This document shows, one piece after another, positions 1-5,355 of a DNA stretch of 6,073 nt. The DNA lies in assembly GCA_902795715.1 (NCBI GenBank), contig CADBME010000402.1, positions 1 to 6,073 of the forward strand. Direction: 5' to 3'. Position 1 is the stretch's first letter; every line of letters begins with the position of its first letter. The position numbers and the translations under genes were made by a program. The notes below the pieces were generated by a model. That model searched no databases. It was not told the origin of the DNA and worked only from the letters and a program-made list of their open reading frames with translations. This DNA is from an uncultured Lachnospiraceae bacterium (lineage in GTDB: Bacteria; Bacillota_A; Clostridia; Lachnospirales; Lachnospiraceae).

Positions 1-586
1 GCTTCTCCTCAAGGATGTGGAAGCCGGCTTTGACGGCGACCCGGCAGCTAAAAGCAGGGAGGATGTGGTGATTTCCTATCCCGGACTCTTTGCAGTATTT
101 GTTTATCGGATTGCCCATGAGCTTTATGTTCAGGATGTGCCGCTGCTGCCCAGAATTATGACTGAGTATGCCCACAGCAGAACGGGAATTGACATCAACT
201 CCGGTGCCACGATCGGTGAATACTTCTTTATTGACCACGGAACCGGTGTTGTAATCGGTGAGACCACATGGATCGGAAACCATGTGAAGCTTTACCAGGG
301 CGTGACCCTCGGAGCCCTTTCCACCAGGAAAGGACAGGAGCTGAGGGGCAAAAAGCGACATCCTACCATAGAAGACAGGGTGACAGTGTACTCCAATGCC
401 TCTATTTTGGGGGGAGAAACTGTAGTCGGAGAGGGAGCTATCGTTTCGGGCGGTGCCTTTGTTACTTCCTCTGTGCCGGCCTATACCAAGGTTATTGTCA
501 AAAATCCGGAGCTTCAGTTCAAGGATTCGGATAAGACCGTGGTGATGGAAGAGATCAACAACGAATCCGGATATTGGGTGATTTAG
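1..586 (+). CDS. cysE: Serine O-acetyltransferase (CysE/EpsC type), 5' end missing
   Basis: This enzyme transfers acetyl from acetyl-CoA to L-serine, giving O-acetylserine, the precursor for cysteine synthesis in the cytoplasm. The reading frame is open from base 2 with no stop before the edge, so the gene starts outside the window. The GTG at 17 is internal, because the residues before it (LLLKD) and after it (GDPAAKS) belong to the conserved N-terminal helical domain. The visible part then runs through YPG...YRIAHELY, the left-handed beta-helix hexapeptide repeats, [11 protein letters not shown] (catalytic His codon 236-238), LYQGVTLGA and the RHPTIED segment (active-site His codon 359-361). 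The Asp of TGIDINSGA matches the catalytic Asp of E. coli CysE, though the usual His two residues later is Asn. The fold and C-terminus (VKNPELQFK) resemble the longer, roughly 300-residue clostridial and Bacteroides subtype often labelled EpsC. No clear terminator follows the stop. Family assignment is firm; the subtype name is from memory of family patterns. Confidence 0.95.
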   Translation, partial: LLLKDVEAGFDGDPAAKSREDVVISYPGLFAVFVYRIAHELYVQDVPLLPRIMTEYAHSRTGIDINSGATIGEYFFIDHGTGVVIGETTWIGNHVKLYQGVTLGALSTRKGQELRGKKRHPTIEDRVTVYSNASILGGETVVGEGAIVSGGAFVTSSVPAYTKVIVKNPELQFKDSDKTVVMEEINNESGYWVI

Positions 587-615
587 CTTTAGTTTTTATC
601 AATATGTATTCGGCA

Positions 616-643
616 TTGCCTGTCCTGACCATAAAGACATGAT
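616..643 (+). promoter_or_regulatory. Weak candidate promoter for the ArsR-type gene
   Basis: A TTGCCT box (616-621) and a CATGAT box (638-643) are separated by 16 bases, each matching the sigma-A consensus at four of six positions. It would place transcription start about 50 bases before the GTG at 700. The match is modest and arose from reading a short spacer by eye, so chance is a real alternative. The rest of 587-699 shows no convincing hairpin or terminator. Confidence 0.2.
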
Positions 644-687
644 TCGGACCGGGTGGTGCGGTAAGATCACAGAATTGACGGGGATAT

Positions 688-693
688 AGGGGG
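688..693 (+). promoter_or_regulatory. Ribosome binding site fixing the GTG start at 700
   Basis: AGGGGG lies six bases before a GTG codon at 700-702. No ATG in this frame lies upstream of the conserved DNA-binding domain, and the next in-frame ATG (around 769) would delete the first helix. The site therefore supports the GTG start. Confidence 0.7.
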
Positions 694-699
694 CTTTTC

Positions 700-993
700 G
701 TGAAAAGAGACTATATAGTACATGCCAGGATCTTTAAAGCGCTGTCGGATGAAAACCGGCTTCGCATCATGGATCTGCTGAAGGAAAAGGAGAGAAACGC
801 CAGCCAATTGTTGGAAGTGATGGACTTTGGCCAATCCACCTTGTCCCATCACATGAAGATACTGATCAATGCAGGAGTTGTTGAGGCTAAGAAACAGGGA
901 AAGTGGGTGATTTACCATCTGAATGAGGAAGCTGTCAGGGCAATCTACGGCTTTATGAAACATTATTTTGAAAGCCCTGACGCCGGATCCTGA
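700..993 (+). CDS. ArsR-family winged helix-turn-helix transcriptional regulator
   Basis: A 97-residue cytoplasmic DNA-binding protein, the usual length for ArsR/SmtB repressors, which typically bind DNA as dimers and release it on effector binding. Helix 1 carries the family signature FKALSDENRLRIMDLL (about residues 12-27). It is followed by NASQLLEVMDFGQSTLSHHMKIL (about 34-56, helix-turn-helix with the recognition helix STLSHHMKIL) and the wing GVVEAKKQGKWVIYHL (about 59-74). The protein contains no cysteine, so the thiolate metal site (ELCVCDL-like) of arsenic, cadmium and lead sensors is absent. Histidines at 8, 50, 51, 73 and 88 do not form a motif I can assign to the nickel/cobalt/zinc sites of NmtR or SmtB. 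It sits 141 bases upstream of an ABC importer operon in the same orientation, which makes that operon its likely target and may also make it autoregulated. The effector is unknown. Family assignment is secure; target and ligand are inference. Confidence 0.92.
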   Translation: MKRDYIVHARIFKALSDENRLRIMDLLKEKERNASQLLEVMDFGQSTLSHHMKILINAGVVEAKKQGKWVIYHLNEEAVRAIYGFMKHYFESPDAGS

Positions 994-1085
994 TAGAAGA
1001 TGGGTCTGAAAAAGAGACGTAAAAAGGAAAAGGCTTTTTGACTGAAAGAGCAGGGGGCCTGAGACAGAAAAAGTAAGCAAAAGAT

Positions 1086-1112
1086 TTGACCAGCAAAGTA
1101 TTTTTAAATAAT
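1086..1112 (+). promoter_or_regulatory. Candidate promoter of the ABC importer operon
   Basis: TTGACC at 1086-1091 matches the -35 consensus at five of six bases. AATAAT at 1107-1112 matches the -10 consensus at five of six, but the spacing is only 15 bases; TAATTT at 1109-1114 gives the ideal 17 with a poorer match. Transcription would begin very close to the ribosome binding site at 1121-1126. The AT-richness of the stretch makes -10-like words easy to find, so this is a candidate only. Read-through from the ArsR-type gene is the alternative. Confidence 0.35.
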
Positions 1113-1122
1113 TTATTAAAAA
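1101..1122 (+). promoter_or_regulatory. Imperfect AT-only palindrome, possible ArsR-type operator
   Basis: The 22 bases read TTTTTAA-AT-AATT-TA-TTAAAAA. The outer seven bases on each side are perfect inverted complements and so is the central AATT; only two symmetric pairs mismatch (18 of 22 bases paired). ArsR/SmtB operators are typically AT-rich imperfect inverted repeats at or near the promoter of the controlled gene, and this one overlaps the candidate -10 box and reaches the ribosome binding site. Low-complexity A/T sequence produces such symmetry readily, so the assignment is tentative. Confidence 0.3.
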
Positions 1123-1126
1123 GGAG
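1121..1126 (+). promoter_or_regulatory. Ribosome binding site of the substrate-binding protein gene
   Basis: AAGGAG lies eight bases before the ATG at 1135 and fixes that start, which is also the start of the lipoprotein signal peptide. Confidence 0.75.
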
Positions 1127-1134
1127 TTTCAATC

Positions 1135-2673
1135 ATGAAGAAACAATTTATGGCAGTGACACTTGCCTGTATGATGATATTGACATTACTTGCAGGCTGT
1201 GGTTCATCCCAAGGCAAAGAAGAATCCACCAGCGGTGCACTGACCGGCAGAGCAAAGAAGAATGAAATCAGTATAGGTATTGCTCAGGACTTTGACAGCC
1301 TGGATCCGGACATCATGACCGCTGCCGGAACCAAAGAGGTAATGTTTAATGTCTATGAAGGACTGGTTAAGGCCGATTCCAACGGGGATATTATTCCCGC
1401 AGTTGCTTCGGATATTGAGAAATCCGAGGACGGTATGACCTATACTTTTACTTTACGAGATGGTGTGAAGTTCCACAACGGATCTGATGTAACCATGGAT
1501 GATCTGGTTTATTCCATTGAACGCCGTTGGAAAAAGGATGATAAGGCAGCCCACCTGGAAGCTCTGGAAGTCATAGACCATATTGACAAGGATGGGAAGA
1601 AGTTATCGATTACTTTATCGGAGCCCAGCAATGAGTTCCTGGCAATCATGATGACTGCCTACATTATTCCCAAAGACTACAAGGATCTTGATGCAGCTCC
1701 CATAGGGACCGGTCCCTACAAATTTGTGTCCAGATCTGCTCAGGAGAAGATGGTTCTGGAGCGCTTTGACGATTACTGGGGAACTCCGGGCAGCCTGGAT
1801 AAGGTGACATTCCGTATTCTGGAGAGTGCGGAAAGTCTTGTGATGGGATTGCAGAGCGGAGCCCTGGACCTGGTGGCTCATCTGTCCGCTGACCAGATTA
1901 TGCAGCTTGATCAAAAGAATTTCACCATTGAGGAGGGCAGCATGAACCTGGTTCAGGCACTCTACCTGAATAATGCGGAGAAACCTTTTGATGATGTCAG
2001 AGTCCGTCAGGCTCTGTGTTATGCCGTTGACAAAAAGGCCCTGATTGATACAGCTTTTGACGGATATGGGATTCCTCTGGGTACTTCCATGTTCCCGTCT
2101 TTCAGTAAATATTACGATGATTCCCTGACAGATTACTATAAAGTGGATATCGATAAAGCCAAGGAGCTCCTGGCTGATGCCGGTTATCCTAATGGATTCA
2201 AAATGTCCATCACAGTTCCTTCCAACTACGCTCCTCATGTCAATACAGCGACTGTGCTTGTTGAGATGCTGGCCCAGATCGGGGTTAAAGTAACGGTCAA
2301 GCCGGTTGACTGGAATACCTGGCTGGATGAGGTGTATGGAAAGCGGAAGTTCCAGAGTACCGTTACCGGTCTTACCAGTGACAACATGACAGCCAGAAAG
2401 CTTCTGGAGCGTTTCGGAAGTGATGTGGAGAATAATTTTACCAACTATTCCAATAAAGATTACGATAAGATTCTGGAAAAGGCCCTCAAGGAGAAGGATG
2501 ACCAGGCTCAGACTGACCTTTACAAGCAGCTTGAAAAGAATCTTACGGAAAATGCAGCCAACGTTTATCTCCAGGATATGGCCGACCTTGTCGCTGTCCG
2601 CAAGGGACTGACAGGCCTTACCTTCTATCCCCTCTATGTGCTTGACGTATCTTCGTTGAGCTGGTCTAAATGA
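1135..2673 (+). CDS. ABC transporter substrate-binding lipoprotein, family 5 (peptide/nickel class)
   Basis: The extracellular solute receptor of the importer, 512 residues, normal for the SBP_bac_5 family. The start is fixed by AAGGAG and by a lipoprotein signal peptide: MKKQ, a hydrophobic core, then the lipobox LAGC with Cys22 as the lipid-anchored residue, followed by a Ser/Gly/Glu linker. The mature protein begins the fold at about residue 43 (NEISIGIAQDFDSLDP). The family signature is TYTFTLRDGVKFHNGSDVT (about 103-121), followed by GTGPYKF, FDDYWG and PFDDVRVRQALCYAVDK in the usual order. In dipeptide-binding proteins a Trp-Thr-Gly...Asp-Pro-Asp segment contacts the ligand N-terminus; here the aligned stretch is GLTSDNMTAR (412-421), followed by NNFTNYSNKDYD (433-444). 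That Asp motif is therefore missing, and the ligand may not be an ordinary dipeptide. The stop overlaps the next start (ATGA). Family is certain; ligand is unknown. Confidence 0.95.
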   Translation: MKKQFMAVTLACMMILTLLAGCGSSQGKEESTSGALTGRAKKNEISIGIAQDFDSLDPDIMTAAGTKEVMFNVYEGLVKADSNGDIIPAVASDIEKSEDGMTYTFTLRDGVKFHNGSDVTMDDLVYSIERRWKKDDKAAHLEALEVIDHIDKDGKKLSITLSEPSNEFLAIMMTAYIIPKDYKDLDAAPIGTGPYKFVSRSAQEKMVLERFDDYWGTPGSLDKVTFRILESAESLVMGLQSGALDLVAHLSADQIMQLDQKNFTIEEGSMNLVQALYLNNAEKPFDDVRVRQALCYAVDKKALIDTAFDGYGIPLGTSMFPSFSKYYDDSLTDYYKVDIDKAKELLADAGYPNGFKMSITVPSNYAPHVNTATVLVEMLAQIGVKVTVKPVDWNTWLDEVYGKRKFQSTVTGLTSDNMTARKLLERFGSDVENNFTNYSNKDYDKILEKALKEKDDQAQTDLYKQLEKNLTENAANVYLQDMADLVAVRKGLTGLTFYPLYVLDVSSLSWSK

Positions 2674-3638
2674 TCGGGGTTATCCTGAGAAAGATACGGA
2701 CACTGCTGGCTACCATGCTGCTTGTGTCGCTGCTGACTTTTGTGGCATTTGATCTGGTCTCCGGTGACCCGGCCCGGGCTATGCTCGGAACGGAAGCCAC
2801 CGAGAGCCAGGTTGCATCTTTGCGCCGGGAGATGGGGCTTGACCGCCCCCTCCCGGTTCGCTATGTCAGTTGGCTGAAGGGTTTTTTCTCAGGTAATCTT
2901 GGCACATCCTACCGTTATCGTCAGCCTGTATGGAAGCTGATCTCAGGTAAATTGCAGCTGTCTCTTCTCCTGAGTTTTATCAGTTTTCTGATGATTGTTA
3001 TCATATCTATCCCCCTGGGGATTCTCCAAAGCTGGAGGCCCAATACTTCTGCTTCCTGGCCCCACACGGTCATGAATCAGTTTTGTATGGCGGTTCCTCC
3101 CTTTTTTACCGGAATTCTTTTTTGCTGGATCTTTGGCATATTGCTTAAGATCTTTGTGCCCGAGGATTTTCCGGGACTCAGTGTAGACTTTAGCGAGTCC
3201 ATGATCCATCTGTTTTTTGCTGCCGTCTGTCTCAGCATCCCCCGAATTGCCATGGCAGTCAGGATGATGCGGAGTACAGTTATTTCGGAGTTGAATAAAG
3301 CCTATGTCCGCACAGCTATCAGCAGGGGAAATGACCGGTTCCAGGTCCTAACAGGACATGTTCTGAAGAATTCCCTTGTTTCCGTCATTACTTTTCTTGG
3401 CCAGACCCTGGCCGAGCTGGTGGGTGCCGGAATCGTGGTGGAACAGGTGCTGGGAATTCCCGGACTGGGGCGTTTTCTGGTATCGTCCATATCAAGCCGG
3501 GACTATCCGGTGGTGCAGGCGATTGTCGTTATACTGGCCTTCTGGGTTGTCCTGGCGGGCATTACGGCCGACCTGATCAACCAGGCTATTGATCCCAGAC
3601 TTCGGCTGGGCCTGGACGGAAAGGGAGGCAGATCATGA
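2670..3638 (+). CDS. ABC transporter permease, DppB/NikB-like
   Basis: The first of two membrane subunits of the importer, 322 residues. An N-terminal membrane helix (about 11-29) is followed by the SGDPAR motif (31-36) and GLDRPLPVRYVSW. Further hydrophobic segments lie near 95-118, 136-160, 178-197, 240-262 and 283-305, giving about six. The cytoplasmic coupling loop (EAA motif) is AYVRTAISRG...H.LKNSLV (about 211-238), which docks onto the ATPases. The family block VVEQVLGIPGLGRFLV follows, and the C-terminus ends near IDPRL as is usual. The start ATG overlaps the stop of the substrate-binding protein gene (ATGA, 2670-2673). No good Shine-Dalgarno is visible there, so translation is probably coupled to the gene upstream. 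The Dpp, Opp, Nik and Gsi subfamilies cannot be told apart by eye. Confidence 0.95.
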   Translation: MIGVILRKIRTLLATMLLVSLLTFVAFDLVSGDPARAMLGTEATESQVASLRREMGLDRPLPVRYVSWLKGFFSGNLGTSYRYRQPVWKLISGKLQLSLLLSFISFLMIVIISIPLGILQSWRPNTSASWPHTVMNQFCMAVPPFFTGILFCWIFGILLKIFVPEDFPGLSVDFSESMIHLFFAAVCLSIPRIAMAVRMMRSTVISELNKAYVRTAISRGNDRFQVLTGHVLKNSLVSVITFLGQTLAELVGAGIVVEQVLGIPGLGRFLVSSISSRDYPVVQAIVVILAFWVVLAGITADLINQAIDPRLRLGLDGKGGRS

Positions 3639-4459
3639 AAAACAGAATCAGAAATATTTCCGGAAATACCATTCTTCTGGCCGGACTTATCATAGCCGGA
3701 ATCATGCTGGCCGTGACCCTGATCGGTGTCTTCTGGACCCCCTATGTTCCAACCGCCATGGGATATGGCCGATTTCAGCCTCCCAGTCCTGCTCATATTT
3801 TCGGGACAGATAATTTCGGACGGGATATTTTCAGCAGGATTTTAAAAGGAACAGGTACAACCCTGTCCATATCATTTTTTACCGTCCTGATCGGCGCTGC
3901 TGCCGGGACATTTGTGGGCGCAGTGACCGGTTATTTCGGCGGTGCGGTCGATGAGATAATCATGAGACTGAATGATGCCCTTACGGCATTTCCCAGCTTT
4001 CTTCTGGCTCTTCTGATTGTCAGTCTGGCAGGCCCCGGAAAAAAATACAGTGTAATTCTGGCCCTGGGACTGGTCTTTATTCCCAGCTTTGCCAGAGTGA
4101 TGCGGACAGAATTTGCATCTTTGAGAGAAAAGAATTATGTAACAGGCGCCCGGCTTATGGGAGCCTCCCAGGCAAGGATCCTCCTGATCCACCTTCTGCC
4201 CAATACCTTACGGGTTTTTCTCCCGGCATTTACCATTGGTTTTAATAATGCCGTCCTGGCGGAAGCCAGCATGAGTTTTCTTGGTATCGGTGTGACACCT
4301 CCGGATTCTTCTTTAGGTTATATGCTGTCCGAATCTCAGGGTATGTTGAGGGCCGCCCCCTGGTATGCCATCTTTACAGGATGCACCATTGTTTTTTTGA
4401 TTTTCGGTGTAGGCCTGATCGGAGAAGGTATTCAGGTACAGAACCGGGAGGTGGGATGA
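3635..4459 (+). CDS. ABC transporter permease, DppC/NikC-like
   Basis: The second membrane subunit, 274 residues, partner of the permease encoded just upstream. It has an N-terminal membrane helix (about 12-33) and then the hallmark of this subfamily, FGTDNFGRDIFSRIL (56-70), just before the transport domain. The EAA coupling loop is NYVTGARLMGAS...HLLPN (about 167-190), followed by EASMSFLGIGVTPPDSSLG. About six hydrophobic segments are present in all. The C-terminal tail, LIGEGIQVQNREVG, departs from the common GDGLRD..DPR ending and is slightly short; the reading frame is otherwise intact. AGGGAGG (3622-3628) sits six bases before the ATG, and the start overlaps the preceding stop (ATGA, 3635-3638). 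The next gene begins one base after the stop, indicating one tightly coupled transcript. Confidence 0.95.
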   Translation: MKNRIRNISGNTILLAGLIIAGIMLAVTLIGVFWTPYVPTAMGYGRFQPPSPAHIFGTDNFGRDIFSRILKGTGTTLSISFFTVLIGAAAGTFVGAVTGYFGGAVDEIIMRLNDALTAFPSFLLALLIVSLAGPGKKYSVILALGLVFIPSFARVMRTEFASLREKNYVTGARLMGASQARILLIHLLPNTLRVFLPAFTIGFNNAVLAEASMSFLGIGVTPPDSSLGYMLSESQGMLRAAPWYAIFTGCTIVFLIFGVGLIGEGIQVQNREVG

Positions 4460-4460
4460 T

Positions 4461-5246
4461 ATGCTGCAGATCAAAGATCTTCATATACGATTCTACAATA
4501 TGAACCGGGATGCGGTAAACGGGGTCAGCCTGACCATAGAAGACGGGGAGATCGTAGGACTCGTAGGCGAAAGCGGAAGCGGTAAAACGGTTACGGCCAT
4601 GAGTATCGCAGGTCTTCTCCCCAGAAAACAATGCACATGTTCCGGCTCCATCCTTCTGGATGGAGAAGATATGCTGAATGTGGAAAGAAGAGTACTCAGA
4701 ACCATACTGGGCAATAAGATCGGAGTTGTTTTTCAGGAGCCCATGATCTCCATGGATCCTCTTATGAAAGTAGGGGAACAAGTTGGGGAAGTCCTTAAAA
4801 TACACAGTGATTTAAGCCCTGCCGAGCGTAAGGCCAAATCCCTGGCCGCCATGGCAGCCGTGGATCTGCCCGATCCTGAAAAGCTCTATAACTCCTATCC
4901 CCATGAACTCTCCGGAGGCATGCAGCAAAGAGCCATGATTGCCGCAGCGGTAGTCAGTGAGCCCAGCCTTCTTCTTTTGGATGAGCCAACCACAGCTCTG
5001 GATGTCACTATCCAGGCCCAGATTCTGGAACTGCTTAAGAGATTGAACCGGGAGAGAAAGATTTCCATGCTTTTTATCTCCCATAATCTGAATGTAGTCA
5101 GGAAACTGTGCTCCCGGGTAGCGGTTATGCAGAGAGGGAGTCTGGTGGAAACCGGCCTGACGGAAGACGTCTACCAAAGGCCGCAGCATCCATATACACA
5201 GAAACTGATCGAGGCTATTCCCAAGAGAAAGCGGAATCTTATATAG
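4461..5246 (+). CDS. ABC transporter ATP-binding protein, DppD/NikD-like (short form)
   Basis: The first ATPase subunit, 261 residues, which hydrolyses ATP on the cytoplasmic side to drive import. All motifs are present: Walker A GESGSGKT (36-43), Q-loop Gln92 in VVFQEP, signature LSGGMQQR (150-157), Walker B LLLLDEP with catalytic Glu175, D-loop TALD, and switch His208. The C-terminus ends soon after QHPYTQKLIEAIP. It therefore lacks the extended oligopeptide-type C-terminal domain and its cysteine cluster found in the roughly 330-residue DppD/OppD proteins. In length it resembles E. coli NikD. I looked in the other frames past the stop for that domain and did not see it, so a recent frameshift is unlikely. 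GGGAGGTG (4446-4453) lies seven bases before the ATG. Function as an importer ATPase is firm; subfamily is not. Confidence 0.95.
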   Translation: MLQIKDLHIRFYNMNRDAVNGVSLTIEDGEIVGLVGESGSGKTVTAMSIAGLLPRKQCTCSGSILLDGEDMLNVERRVLRTILGNKIGVVFQEPMISMDPLMKVGEQVGEVLKIHSDLSPAERKAKSLAAMAAVDLPDPEKLYNSYPHELSGGMQQRAMIAAAVVSEPSLLLLDEPTTALDVTIQAQILELLKRLNRERKISMLFISHNLNVVRKLCSRVAVMQRGSLVETGLTEDVYQRPQHPYTQKLIEAIPKRKRNLI

Positions 5247-5271
5247 GCTTTGGCTATGGCCTTATATTTTT
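5241..5271 (+). terminator. Weak hairpin plus T run after the first ATPase gene
   Basis: ATATAGGC (5241-5248) can pair with GCC-TATAT (5259-5261 and 5263-5267), with T5262 bulged and a ten-base loop. Five T residues follow at 5267-5271, the first of them in the stem. The stem overlaps the last codons of the ATPase gene. It is AT-rich and only eight pairs long, so at most it would be a leaky terminator or a 3' end stabiliser within the operon. No folding energy was calculated. Confidence 0.3.
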
Positions 5272-5302
5272 ACAGTGTCAGTTTTTGGAAAACAGTAATT
5301 AC

Positions 5303-5318
5303 AGATATTTAGATATTT
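5303..5318 (+). repeat. Perfect 8-bp tandem repeat in the gap between ATPase genes
   Basis: AGATATTT occurs twice back to back (5303-5310 and 5311-5318) in the AT-rich spacer, about 38 bases before the second ATPase start. It could be a slippage product or a protein-binding site. The sequence alone does not decide. Confidence 0.6.
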
Positions 5319-5341
5319 ATGGAAAAGAAATTGAGAAATAA

Positions 5342-5347
5342 GTGAGG
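5342..5347 (+). promoter_or_regulatory. Ribosome binding site of the second ATPase gene
   Basis: GTGAGG ends eight bases before the ATG at 5356. It is independent of the upstream gene, whose stop lies 109 bases earlier, so this subunit is translated by its own initiation and not by stop/start coupling. Confidence 0.6.
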
Positions 5348-5355
5348 ATACCTTT

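Noticed and set aside
587..699. Spacer checked for a terminator of the acetyltransferase gene
   Set aside because: There is a short T run at 592-596 but no stable stem before it; I could not support a terminator.
1021..1039. AAAAAG...CTTTTT inverted repeat after the ArsR-type gene as an intrinsic terminator
   Set aside because: The stem is six mostly A-T pairs with no GC core and no following T run beyond the stem itself.
1051..1061. CAGG-GGG-CCTG mini hairpin in the spacer before the importer operon
   Set aside because: Only four base pairs with a three-base loop, no T run, and no conserved riboswitch or attenuator context.
667..1080. A 137-codon minus-strand open frame covering the ArsR-type gene
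   Set aside because: The + strand frame encodes a clear ArsR protein with a proper ribosome binding site; the antisense product matches no family I recognise.
1615..2238. A 207-codon open frame on the minus strand inside the substrate-binding protein gene
   Set aside because: It lies wholly antisense to a well-supported gene, has no recognisable domain, and its composition is what a complementary frame would give.
5108..5341. A 77-codon + strand frame overlapping the end of the first ATPase, possibly a frameshifted C-terminal domain
   Set aside because: Its translation past the ATPase stop shows none of the cysteine or Pro-Gly motifs of the DppD C-terminal domain, so it is not a displaced remnant.
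5319..5345. An 8-codon reading frame (MEKKLRNK) ending within the ribosome binding site of the second ATPase, like a leader peptide
   Set aside because: It has no Shine-Dalgarno sequence and no attenuator-like codon run or alternative hairpins, so chance is the simplest explanation.
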